The notes beneath the pieces were generated by a model. That model was not told the DNA's origin and did not search any database. It saw only the letters and a program-made list of their open reading frames with translations. A program made the position numbers and the translations under genes. From assembly GCA_002197995.1 (NCBI GenBank), contig NGZR01000002.1, positions 7,626,001 through 7,690,000 of the forward strand: a stretch of 64,000 bases of DNA, read 5' to 3'. The DNA is from Gaeumannomyces sp. JS-464 (Eukaryota; Ascomycota; Sordariomycetes; Magnaporthales; Magnaporthaceae). Position 1 is the first letter of the stretch. Every line of letters begins with the position of its first letter. Positions 1-10,226 of the stretch are shown one piece after another.

Positions 1-376
1 CAGCTGTGGAGTCCCCGTCTTCTCCAATCTGTCGGCTGCAGCCTGCAAGAACTGCGACAAGGAGCTCGAGCTATGCATAAACCCGCGCCTTATTGGGGTC
101 GTGGCGGATGAGACGGGGTGTATCGCACAGGGGAAGCCGGCTTGGGGCGATCATGCCTGGCGCCAGCTCCTCTTTCCCGAGCACGGCGGATGCCCCAAGG
201 GCCACGAACGGTATTTCTGTACCAAGGAATCAACGCAGGAGAAGCCCTGCTCGACAGCTTGCTTGGCGGCTATCGCCACGCTTGACAACGAATCACTCAG
301 GGACAAACATGACAGCCTCCTCCATGCACGCTTGACGCTGACTTTCGGCTGGGACAGCGAGGTGGGGAGGCTTTGA
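1..376 (+). CDS. OB-fold nucleic-acid-binding protein, C-terminal part (5' end outside window)
   Basis: The frame is open from base 2 to a TGA at 374-376, so this is the 3' end of a gene that starts outside the window. A CKNCDKE cysteine pair is followed by INPRLIGVVADETG and, near the end, LTLTFGWDSEVGRL. I recognise this arrangement from conserved ascomycete proteins annotated as OB-fold nucleic-acid binding, where a Cys-Cys pair precedes the strand with the DETG turn. The molecular role is unknown; binding to DNA or RNA is inferred from the fold. The family usually runs a few residues past VGRL. Here the TGA is followed in frame by IMWVER and a second TGA at 395-397, so the first stop may be a point mutation or sequence error in a conserved codon. 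Family assignment is from memory. Confidence 0.55.
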   Translation, partial: SCGVPVFSNLSAAACKNCDKELELCINPRLIGVVADETGCIAQGKPAWGDHAWRQLLFPEHGGCPKGHERYFCTKESTQEKPCSTACLAAIATLDNESLRDKHDSLLHARLTLTFGWDSEVGRL

Positions 377-950
377 ATCATGTGGGTTGAGCGGTGAGAT
401 ATCTGAGATCTCCTGTACTGTCTTTCCATCTCCAGAGAATTATGTTCTTTCATTATAAGCGGCACGTTGGGCCTCATGCAGGGGATGGGTGCCTCTAAAT
501 GTATCCAAGTCAGGTCCCTGAGCTACCAGATGGCCCATGGTATTATTGGCTTTAAGCATACGGCCCCTTGCGCCGTTTTACTAGCTTTGCAGAGATAACA
601 GGGAGTAACAGCTGATACTGAAATGGTATAAACATATGTAGCACCGAGTATTCACCGCTAGTCCAGGTAGGATCTCCGAGTATATACCACCATGCGAGAC
701 GCTCAAAAAGAGTTACTGTGAGGAGAAAGCGAGGCGTCGCTCCAGGTCTACGTCCACAGCCAAAACTGGGAAAGAGTTTATCCGCCCAACGAGAAAAGTC
801 GAAGGCAAGCGCGGAATCCTCAAACCTCCGGAATGGAAAGAAGCAAGAATCCGCCCGCATGGCTTGCTTGTCCAGACCGAAAGAGAAAGGAATACAAACG
901 AACAGGCATGCTTGGGTCTGATTTGCAACGTATCGTAGATGATTGTGGGC
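377..950. other. Intergenic, convergent 3' ends
   Basis: This spacer lies between the 3' ends of the OB-fold gene and the CoA-ligase gene on the opposite strand. I see only short unsupported reading frames and no RNA gene or repeat. It should hold both 3' UTRs. Confidence 0.6.
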
Positions 951-2807
951 TTAAAGGCGGGAGTTAAGATCAGCAACCTCGGCTTTCGCCTTCTCCCGCA
1001 GGACTTTGCGGAGAATCTTCCCAGACTGTTTGGGGGTTTTTTTTTGTCAGTTAGCCGATTTCCGGTAGAAAGAATGGAATGGGTGTTCAAACATGAAAAA
1101 AAAGTCGTGGATGATTGCGACGGGCAGATAGATTGGGTTTACTTACAGGGTTTTTGGGAATAGCATCAGTCAGCACGATGCCGCCCTTGAGCTGCTTGAA
1201 CTTTGCGACCTTTGTGGCGAACCACTCGGCGATCTCGGCCGGCTCGGGCCTCTTGGGCGCCGCGGGGGACGGCACGACGTAGGCGCGGGGCAGCTCCTCG
1301 CCCTTGATGGTGACGCCGACGACGGCGGCGTCCGCGATGTCGGGCCTCTCGAGCAGCACGGCCTCGAGCTCGGCGGGCGCGACCTGGTTCCCTTTCACCT
1401 TGATGAGCTCCTTGAGGCGGTCGATGATGTGGAAGGCCGTGCCCGGCCTGTACTCCTCGACGTAGGCGATGTCGCCCGTGCGCAGCCAGCGGGAGCCGTC
1501 CTTGGGGTCGACAGCGACGGTCTCGGCCGTCGCCTTGGGGTTGTTCCAGTAGCCCCTCATCATGTTCGGGGCCGAGATCCACAGCTCGCCGGGCTTGTTG
1601 GGCTCGGTGATGAACTTGCCGGACCCGTCCGTCTCGACGAGGCGGGCCGAGGCGTTGGGCAGCAGCTCGCCGACGGCGCTGGTGGCGCGGGGCTCCTGCG
1701 ACGGGTCCCAGGTCATGCAGGTGCAGGTGACCTCGGTCATGCCCCAGCCTTGGCGGACGAGGACGTCGCGGCCCGGGAAGATGGCGCGCTCGCACTCCTC
1801 GGCGGCCTCGCGGCCCAGCGGGGCGGCGCCGCAGCCGACGCTCTCGACGGAGCTGAAATCGAACTTGCGCGCGAGCGGGTGCTTGGCCAGCGCGACCACG
1901 ACGGGGGGCACGAGCGTGAGGGTGGTGACGCGGTACTTTTGCACGTGGCTCAGCATCTTGGGGAAGTCAAAGGATGACATGAAGTAGACGGGCGTGCCGA
2001 TGCGCGGGTAGTTGGCTATAAAGTAGGTCTGCGCGAAGGCGTGGTACAGCGGCAGGAAGCACAGGGCGCGGTCGCGGGCCTGGCGCTCGGCCGCGGCCGG
2101 GCCCAGGCTGCTGACGAAGCAGACGCCCTCGCCGTTGGCCACGTACGCGGCGTGGCTGATCTCGACGCCCTTGGGCACGCCCGTCGTGCCCGAGCTGTAG
2201 TTGAGGCAGCACGTGGTGGCTGCCGGATCTGCCGGCTCGGTCCAGTCCCAGCCCTCCGCGCGGGCGAGGGTGTCGCGCAGCAGCTCGGCCCAGTGCCTGG
2301 CGCCGGCGTAGTCGACAGCGGTCGCCGGAGGGTTTGGGTCGGCAACCTTGGGTTCAGGGCCGGGTCGAACAGGTAGACGTGGTCGCGGGGCAGCTTCGCC
2401 TCAGCGGCGGCCTCGAGGGCTACGGGCATGCCCTCCGGGGAGGCGAACAGGAAGGACGCGCCGCTATCGCGGAGCTGGTACGAGAGCTCGCGCACGACGT
2501 AGCCCGGGTTGGCGCCCGTGAAGATGCCGCCGGCCATGAGGACGCCGATGAAGACGGCGGGGAACCAGACGCTGTTTCCGGAGAAGACGAGGACGCGCTC
2601 CCCGGGCTTGAGCCCGGCGCGCTGCAGGCCGAGGGCGATGCGCTTGGCGAGAAGCCTGTACTCAGCCTTGGTCAGGAACCTCTCGTCTGGGCGGTCGGCG
2701 TCCATCAACACCTTCTCGGACGGGAGCGGCCCGCGCGAGTCGCCGAAGATCCATTGCTGCAGGGAGCAGCGCGGGATGGGGACGTCCCAACGTGACTTGA
2801 TAGTCAT
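951..2807 (-). CDS. 4-coumarate-CoA ligase-like acyl-CoA synthetase, probably peroxisomal
   Basis: This is an ANL-superfamily enzyme that should activate a carboxylic acid (aromatic or fatty) to the acyl-AMP and then the CoA thioester. There are two exons: 2807-1147 and 1025-951, with intron 1146-1026 (GTAAGT...CAG). Visible motifs are the AMP-binding P-loop YSSGTTGVPKG near 2170-2205, GYWNNPKATAET, the hinge RWLRTGD, IKVKGNQVAPAELE and the catalytic IPKNP/SGK lysine motif, which the intron splits. The last three residues are SRL, a peroxisomal PTS1 tripeptide. After about residue 155 (DPALNP) the frame breaks by -1 at a C run (2350-2352). One added base gives an uninterrupted protein of about 578 residues, normal for the family. 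The start ATG at 2805-2807 gives the usual N-terminus before the adenylation domain. Substrate cannot be read from the sequence. Confidence 0.85.
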
Positions 2808-3911
2808 AATGGCGTGTATGCGTGGGCGTGTTTTATCTAGGGGTGCCTGACCGAGGGCCCGTGTGGTATCTGATTGCCGCTGCTATACTTGGTGGGCGTG
2901 CTGCGTGTCGGAAGTATGCTATATTGGGTGGCAGTTCTATAGGGTGGGCGTGTGCTATACCTAGGGATAGTGTTGACTTGAAGACGGGGAGCTTATCTTG
3001 AAGATGTAGAAGGAAGAAGGTAAGAAACAGGGTTCTGAGGGGAGTGTTTGATGAAGCAGACAACCGCAGGGCGAGGCGAATGGTGTCCTTATTCAAGTCA
3101 GCCCCTGCGAAGCAAACAGCCTGCTGTCCGTGGATAACAACAACTCGGTGGCTTGGATAAAAGAGTCAAGGGCGGATATCGCATTCGGCTGCAAGTCGTA
3201 ACTGCCCAGGTCACGGCTTCGCTTAGAGCACCGTCTGTGATGATAACGCCCGAGATGGAAGACGTCGAACGGGCCCAGCAGGAGGGTTCGCGAAGCGAAG
3301 AAGCAGGAGTTCAGATGAAAGGTTGGCAGTCTTCGTACTCGAGATCGATCGGCTGATGTGTTTAACTATTGGCCAGTAACTGGATCAAGTCTGGCCTAGC
3401 GGTGACAGTTCAGAGGAGGCAGGCGTAGGTGCAATTTGGATGGATGAGTTGTGCAGGTCAGGAGGAGAGGTAGGTTGTCGGTTATTTTAGCATCTACCCT
3501 GCCTCGGCAACTTTTGCTAAGCGACGGCGCCGCCTTTTTTTCTTTGCTGTCCTCCTCACCGTTCAAGGCTAAGAAAACGCGCCGTGGCCATGGGGCCCCC
3601 GGCATGACATGCCGGAAAAGCAGCGGCAGCAGCGGGTCTGCTCTGCTGGTACGGACATGAGCGGAGGCGACGGACGAGGAATGCACTTCATGCCAAGTCA
3701 CAGTCGATGCGGGGGTGGGCCGCCATGGCTGGCTCGCACTAGCAAGCAGGACCAAAGCAGGGCCAGCATTGTTGGGATCTGGGAGGGTGTGCAATGTCCC
3801 GACGCCGGCTGCACTTGTATCGGAAGCGGGCATGTTTGGCGACGGTGGAGGAAATAAGGGTGCGAATGGTGCGTTCTCGCTTAGTTTGCGTGTTAGGCAA
3901 GCACGGTGCCC

Positions 3912-3973
3912 CAATAATCGTCGGCACCTTTGGGTGCAGATTTGCTAGGGAAAGGTGGTGCCAACGATTATTG
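3912..3973. repeat. Imperfect 17-bp inverted repeat with GGTGCC cluster
   Basis: The left arm 3912-3928 (CAATAATCGTCGGCACC) matches the reverse complement of 3957-3973 at 16 of 17 positions, with a 28-nt spacer. The hexamer GGTGCC occurs also just outside both arms (3905-3910 and 3980-3985), inside longer ACGGTGCC direct copies. It could be a transcription-factor cluster or a small hairpin. No target-site duplication is apparent, so I do not call it a MITE. Confidence 0.45.
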
Positions 3974-6900
3974 AGTGACGGTGCCAAGCGAGCACTTCGC
4001 CCGTCCTTTTCCCGCCCGCTGAGACTCCACTCACGAACACTCCGCATTTGCATACATGCAACCACCACGGCAGCTTGCTGGGCGGATCCCTGCCCTAGCT
4101 TTGGGGGAGGCGGTCGAAGCCGAGGCTCAAAGGTCGAACCCCTCTCGAGCTGTCGTCGTCGATTCGCTTAGACGGCGATGCGATAGGGCCCCGAGACCCC
4201 AGGTCCCCAGAATTATGTCGCCTCCACTTGATGGTCTGCTTGCTTTTTGCTTATCTGGGCATTGGCTGCGGCGCCCGTTGGATTTCATGTTGACTAGCCT
4301 CGGCAGGCAAGACCCTAAACTCAATTGAGTGTCGAGGCTCGAGTCAATGGCCGGAATTCCCGGCTACCGGGCTACGAAGCCGAGGGACAACAAACTCTGC
4401 ATATTCGGAGACATTGCGACGCGAGGCAAATTCGATGACTGCCATGGCCTTGCCTTCCTCACCTCTCCGTAGGCGGCTTTTGGTCTCTTGACAGGAGCCA
4501 TCGGGGAACCGGTCGGTAACGGAACGCCGCTGCAGCTCCTGCGGGAGCACGGAGAATCCAGGCCGCCGTCGATGATGACAAAAGGAGCGACGGCTGGCGG
4601 CAGCGGAGCTGAGTGGGATGAACGAAATGGAAGACACGGGAATGTCTCAGGCTATCTCGTGTCTTTGTGCGCCCCTAGATCGTACAACTGGACACTCGAG
4701 GGCGGCTGACATCGATGCTTTGCCTTGATTCGAAAGGATGTTGCCTGCTGAGGTGGCCCGGCCTAGAGAAATGGCGCCTTATTTCGATTTGAGTATCTAG
4801 CGTCAGTCACGTGTCGGTGGATTCCTCTCGCGGCTTCAATTCCGCACCCCGGTTTTTATTTCCGTCGTGGTCATCTGTGCAGCAAAATTGTCAACTGGAT
4901 TCTCCTTCGATACAATATCGGGGTTCGTCGAAAAGGTACAGGCTTGTCGACAGAAGCTGTCCGACCTTGCTCACGCCCTTTCCTTTTCTCCGCCTGCGGC
5001 TTTGACCAGAGCGGTCCGGGCTTGGCCACAAGCTCTCCTTGCCCTCTCGCTGTGTCGCCATGGACAAACTCGCGCACCCGATACTGCGGCGACTGCCAAC
5101 ACAAGCCAATGCCCTGGGCGCCACCTCGTCTCCTTCGCCGGAACCCGACGGCAGAAGCGGAGGACAAGCGAGAGTTGGTGACACAGCCACCGTCCAATTG
5201 AGGAGTTATCCAAGCGTCCTGTCCGCCTATCTCGCCTGACCTTGGTGCAACACGTCGACGCAGGGACACGTCGGGAGGGCCTTTGTGTTGGCGGCGAGAG
5301 GCCCTGTCCAATGTTTGTTTTCTTCCGTCATGTCCGCTATCGGGGGTCTTGGGAAAAGTGCCGTCTCGTCCAGTTTCTTCACCTCTTTCTCATCGCAAGT
5401 GCTGGTGTCCAAGATAGGGAGCCAGAGTCAGCACATGCATACAAATCCTATCTCTGGCTGCACAGTCTGCCACGACCTGATACTGAGGCTTCAGAGGGAA
5501 GAGATGACGAGAACTTTGAGCGCTCCGTTCTGTTATCTGGCTCGTTTCTTGGCGATCCAAGAAACGGCCCCCTCAATAGCTATCCCTGACTACCCCTGAC
5601 TTGAAATTCCCCGAACACATCTGTCCTCCCCTAGCCATCCTATCCCACTGAGACGACGTCTGCCTCTTCATGACATAGGCTGGCTCGCTTACGTCGTGCT
5701 GTCTCGTCTTGAGGGTCGCCACTGTGCTCCCTCGCTTCAGCCCCCATATTGTTCTTTGCTCCCGACTCGAGTTTCCGAAAACGCTTATCCCCTGACGGGT
5801 CCAGTGACTCAGGCTAGGTTTGGGGTCCAGCCGGGCGGCCCTACATCAGAAGTGCTCGAAGCACAGTCAGGCTGGAGCTGCCGGCGTGCTGGTTGCCGGC
5901 CGTGCTATTTGGCCACTATGCGAGCACACAGACTCACTGCAGCTCTATTTTGGGTTGCCGGCTGCCAGGATCATGCGCTAAACCTTATATGTGATAACTT
6001 TGTTGAGGTAGAACGGGCCTGGCATGGAGTCCTGCAAGATCTCGCACCGGACCGTATTCCTGCCATAGGCCCGGCACGCCGCCCGGTTTAACCCTGGCTA
6101 TTTGCTGCTGCCTGCCCGCAAACCCGGTCGCTGCACGTGCCACTGGCGCAGGAAACGTTATATCGCCAGTCTTACCACTCTACGAGTCTACCTCGTCTTA
6201 CATACTGCGGTCTCGTCCTATGTATGTCGCCGCCCGCTCGCAACTGTTTCTTCGCTCTCTCCAGGATTCGGGAACAGGCTTTGGACTCAACCTAAAAGTC
6301 ATGCCCTCCTCGAGACGATGGCTCCGGGTACGTGCATGGTAGAGCCCGGCTCGAGCTCGCCGCATGCAGGCACCTCCAGCCTCTTCCAACAGAGCCACAG
6401 ATCTTCGCTCTCGGTTGCGCTGATGTTGGCACCTGTTTCTAACATGGGTGAACCAGACAGAGGACACATCGTCGCCGGCAATTTGTTTCCCAATCCAACC
6501 CGGCTGTTTGGTTCCCAGACACGGCAGCCAGTCGCATTGGCCGTTTCCTCCGCCCAAGCCCATGCTCCAAACAAACACGCACCACGGGCCCCTTGGGTGT
6601 TTCTGCTGTCACTCGACCGGCTGGAAGGCACTCTTGACTAAGCCATAGTGGCGTCCGTCACCTACCGGCTGTGGTTAGATATCATGTTCCCTTGGCCATG
6701 GAATAGGTCCGCCAGCGGCGAACTTCGGAGATGGATGGACCCCGGGGCGCGAGGCTGCTCTATCTTGACTGGCTGCTCTCATGAGAGGCCGCCCTTGACG
6801 CTTCAGCCGATTTTTATTGCACAGTCGGACCACGAGATCCCGTTCTTTAGGAGCCTGCGTTTCTGCATGAACATGCGGTTTTTGATGCAACTACGACTAG

Positions 6901-6984
6901 TGCCTCAGTGTAGGCACAGCAAGGACCAATCGTGTCGTCTCTGCAAGGAAGCAGATATCTCCGAACAAGGGCCGCATCAAGCTC

Positions 6985-6992
6985 TATAAAAG
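6985..6992 (+). promoter_or_regulatory. TATA box upstream of the MAS1-like gene
   Basis: TATAAAAG stands 204 bases before the next clear ATG (7196). It is followed by a pyrimidine-rich leader with CATC/CAAC elements typical of transcription starts in highly expressed filamentous-fungal genes. Strong TATA promoters fit stage-specific, highly induced secreted proteins; induction itself is inferred. Confidence 0.55.
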
Positions 6993-7195
6993 CGGCTGGA
7001 GGTTCCAATAGGACGGCATCTATCCTTTTCCTGCCTCATCAGCATCCACAGCATCATCTTCACAACTTAGCTTCCTCCTCACCATCTTTTCTTGCTTTGT
7101 ACATACAACTGTCCTGGAAACTTGTATCCCTCCGCAGACTCGCTAGTGCTTAATTATTCGTACCCTTTCCCCCTTCACCCTTCACACACATCACA

Positions 7196-8122
7196 ATGAG
7201 ATACTCCAGCGCAGCCCTTGTCGCGGCCTTCGCCGCCACCAACGTGTTTGGGCACGGCGTGGTTACCGAGGTGCAGGGTGCCAACGGCGTCAACCTCCCG
7301 GGCCTGTCGCTCATCGATGGCACACCGCGCGACTGCCCCACCCCTCGCTGCGGCTCCGAGGCCGACACGTCCATCATCCGTGACCGCGAGCTGGGCACCA
7401 ACCGCGCCTCGGCTCTGGGCCGCACCCAGGGCGGCGGTCCTGTCGACGCCGCCCCCATGGTCCAGCTCTTCATGGACAGCGCCGGCGCCAACACCACCGA
7501 GGTCAAGCAGGCCAGGGTCCTGCACGCCCGCCAACCTCGCCCGCCGCGCCGCCGCCCAGATCGAGGCCCGCCAGCTCTTCGGCCTCGGCGGCGGCGCCCG
7601 GGGCAAGGCCTCGGCCGGAGTGGCCACCCCAAGGGCACCAAGGAGACGGCCGTCCTGGCCGCGACGGGCATGGGCGCCGCGCAGGGCCTGCCAACCACCT
7701 CGGACGACGGCACCATCAAGGTGGTGTTCCACCAGGTCAACCAGGACGGCGCGGGCCCGCTGACGGCCGACATCGACGCCACGTCGGGCGGCACGGAGGC
7801 GTCGGCCTTCCAAAAGGCCGAGATCACCACCAACGTGCCCGGCCTCGGCATCGCGGGGCTCTCGGGCGCCCAGACCATGGACTTCCCCGTCGAGGTCAAG
7901 ATGCCGGCCGGCATGACGTGCCAGGGCCAGGTGGCCGGCGCCAGCAACGTCTGCATCGCCCGCCTCCGCAACGCCGCCGTCACGGGCCCCTTTGGCGGCT
8001 CCGTCGCCTTCACCCAGTCGCCCGCCGCCAAGAAGCGCGCCATCGAGTACAACCTGCGCAAGCGCATGCTCTCGCGCCGCTTCGCCGCCGCCGCCCAGGA
8101 GGAGGACGAGGACGAGGAATAG
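7196..8122 (+). CDS. MAS1/Egh16-like secreted protein
   Basis: This is a secreted protein of the Egh16/MAS1 (appressorium-associated) family. Residues 1-19 form a signal peptide with a hydrophobic core (AALVAAFAA) ending in VFG, so the mature chain should start at His20. Family segments visible are GANGVNLPGLSLIDGTPRDC, the paired Cys in CPTPRCGSEADTS, GRTQGGGPVDAAPM, FHQVNQDGAGPLTADID, PAGMTCQGQV and the C-terminal KKRAIEYNLRKR. There is no intron. From about residue 105 to 145 the reading frame as written gives Arg/Pro-rich nonsense, while the next frame gives the expected linker (NLARRAAAQIEARQLFGLGGGAR). The shift is +1 near 7510-7540 and -1 at the C run 7627-7630, so the total length (308 residues) is unaffected. 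Biochemical activity of the family is not established. The C-terminus is acidic (EEDEDEE). Confidence 0.85.
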   Translation: MRYSSAALVAAFAATNVFGHGVVTEVQGANGVNLPGLSLIDGTPRDCPTPRCGSEADTSIIRDRELGTNRASALGRTQGGGPVDAAPMVQLFMDSAGANTTEVKQARVLHARQPRPPRRRPDRGPPALRPRRRRPGQGLGRSGHPKGTKETAVLAATGMGAAQGLPTTSDDGTIKVVFHQVNQDGAGPLTADIDATSGGTEASAFQKAEITTNVPGLGIAGLSGAQTMDFPVEVKMPAGMTCQGQVAGASNVCIARLRNAAVTGPFGGSVAFTQSPAAKKRAIEYNLRKRMLSRRFAAAAQEEDEDEE

Positions 8123-9174
8123 GTCTCTCTCTCACCTCGTCGCTCTGTCTCATCGCGCCTCCTCTTTCCTCCGCTGTTTTCTGAGCTAGCGGTTCCTTGC
8201 GTGCAAACAGGAAGAGTGTAGGCGGGGAGGCTGCTAATGTCAAGACAAGCCCAGGGGCAGGCCCCTGGAGGAACGAGGGGGTCTTATCCCAGATCTTTTT
8301 CGTCCTGTAAACTGTAATGTTTGGTGTTTTGTTTATTTTTTTTCTTTTTTTATTTTATTTTCATTATTGCCCATACCATTAAACGCATACCCTAAATTAC
8401 ACTCCCTCACAAGCACGGTATTTCTTTTCCTGTCAACTCAACTGCCCCGGGAGCGGCAGTGCCTTCTGGCAGGACCGGACCCAAAGGGACAGCCATTGTA
8501 CATAGCTTGGGAGTAGTTGAATGAATGATGATGTAATTTTCTTTAAATTTGGGTTGTGCCGCTAGCTGTCTGGAAACCCTATTTGGCAACAGTCGTGTCC
8601 TCGCGGACGGACCTGTCAACCCGAGTCCCAACGTGAAGTTTAGAGCTACTTCCAAGAGCTCTTGTCCCCTTCACTCCCTCTATGTACTCTGGTAATGACC
8701 GACGTTGCTGCAAGATCTCTGCGCGGTCGGCCTGGGCTGCAGCTCTTTGCCACAGCAACCCGATTCGCTGGATGCAAACCCTTGTTTCAGGGACTCCAAA
8801 GCGATGGGGACCGTCTGTCGCAGCGCTTTGCTGCGCAAGTTCTGAGATGGGAACTCGGAAACACACAGAGCGAGTCCGAGATCTGGTCCCAACTCCGATT
8901 CGTTTCGAAACGCCATCCAACCAATCGACACCTTTCGTTTTAAGCGTTATTGGATCTTCGAGAAACGCCTTTGTTGTTTTGGAAAAAGGATCCCCGTATA
9001 GGGCACCCCTAATTATATCTCATCTTGAAAAAAGACGAGCACGATGTGGGTCCTCCGTCTCTGCCATTGCGGGGTTGTTATGGGTTCTCGTCGTCGTGGT
9101 CTGTAGGCGTCGTCCGATGATTGCAGCGCAAATAGCTCCGCAGAATGAACCAGAAAAATGGCTCGCGGCCACAA
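8123..9174. other. Intergenic, convergent 3' ends
   Basis: This holds the 3' flank of the MAS1-like gene, with a T-rich stretch at about 8334-8372, and that of IMP3. No supported gene is present; the short frames here lack any recognisable feature. Confidence 0.5.
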
Positions 9175-9798
9175 TCACAGAAGCTCAAAGTCGTCCAGCT
9201 TGTCCTTGTACTTCATGATGTTCCTCTTGACCTTGCTGCCCGGCGCCCACGTGACAAAGTCCTCTATGGACCGCGTCACAAGCATGGCCGGGTCCGTGAC
9301 GACGTCGACGCCGACGCGGACGTGCCCTTGCTCGATAAACTTTGTCGCGGCCGACACGTTCTCGGCCATGTGCAGCCTCGTCATGACGACGGGCAGCCGG
9401 CGGCGCGCAAAGGCGCTGACGGTGGCGCCGTGCTCGACGGCCGACAGCTTGGACTGGGTCGAGAGCAGGCCGACGTCGTACAGCTTCTCGAGCAGCAGCG
9501 CCTCGTGCTTGCGGCGCACGGCGTTGTCGGGCGGCAGGAGGCTGAGGCGGTGGGCCAGCTTGCGGAGCGAGCCGCACACGGAATTATAGGCGTGGTAGTC
9601 GGACGGCTTCTGGATCATGTAGCGCCGGCACACGGCCGCGGCGCGGTGGTCGTTGTCGCCCTTGTAGGTGATGAAGTCGACCTTTTTGAGCAGCCTGGGG
9701 GAGGAAGGGTTAGATGCCGTGCTGTCGCATGTATGTGCTTGCGCTCTTGTTTAGAGGATTACCTACTTCTGCTCGTGGTGTTTGAGTTTGCGCACCAT
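9175..9798 (-). CDS. IMP3: U3 small nucleolar RNP protein IMP3
   Basis: IMP3 is a component of the SSU processome; it binds U3 snoRNA in the nucleolus and promotes U3-pre-rRNA pairing needed for the early cleavages that release 18S rRNA. There are two exons, 9798-9767 and 9694-9175, with a 72-nt intron (GTAGGT...CAG). Translation begins [19 protein letters not shown] and continues with [17 protein letters not shown], both hallmarks of the family. An S4 RNA-binding domain follows ([27 protein letters not shown], about residues 110-160). The protein is 183 residues, the typical IMP3 size, and ends DDFELL. No frame errors. It is divergent from the mitochondrial S18 gene, sharing 428 bp of upstream sequence. 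Confidence 0.95.
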
Positions 9799-10226
9799 CG
9801 TGGCAGCACGGGGGTTGTTGTTCTGCGGATCAAGGGGTTGTTGGAGGAGGTCGAGGTTCTGGTCCCCGCATCAGACTTCCGCGGCCGCGCTCAGTAAAAT
9901 CGACGACAAAAAAAAAGAAAAGAAAAAAAAAAAGGCTACCGCGCCGCCGGGAGGAGCTACCGAAAACGGCGTGGGTCCAGCTCACCCGGCAGGGTGGATA
10001 CCGCCCAACAGGGGTCAATCAATTCGGCGGGAGCGTGATGGCGTATTACCTAAGCCCAGCAAAAAGCCTCGTAATCGTAGGATGTGTGGAGAGAGCTTCA
10101 GTGACGGCTGCTGCAAAAGTCGCATTTTTGGCTCGCGCGCGAAGAGGGGACATCGAGTACCGGCACGACCTTTTAACGATATCAATTGCGGCGGTATAGA
10201 ACGCTCTCTCTCATACGGCGCACACA
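9799..10226. promoter_or_regulatory. Shared divergent promoter region IMP3 / mitochondrial S18
   Basis: This 428-bp spacer separates the start codons of two ribosome-related genes transcribed away from each other. A purine-rich A tract lies at about 9907-9932. I see no TATA box on either side. Confidence 0.5.

Larger units (their letters stand above)
2808..7195. other. Long intergenic region with an inverted repeat and the promoter of the MAS1-like gene
   Basis: No reading frame in this 4.4 kb has a recognisable domain, a credible splice structure or conserved-looking composition. It contains the upstream region of the CoA ligase (right of 2807), a GGTGCC-rich inverted repeat at 3912-3973, and a TATA box near the right end. 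The length is large for this window and may hold a long regulatory region for the secreted protein. Confidence 0.5.

Noticed and set aside
1429..2795. Plus-strand frames of 182 and 153 codons inside the CoA ligase
   Set aside because: Antisense shadows of the ligase exon.
3901..3985. Inverted repeat as a MITE transposon
   Set aside because: Only 62 bases, no target-site duplication and no visible second copy in the window.
5696..6641. Plus-strand frames of 131 and 179 codons upstream of the MAS1-like gene
   Set aside because: Composition is random-like and the frames end without any motif. The MAS1-like promoter is a better explanation.
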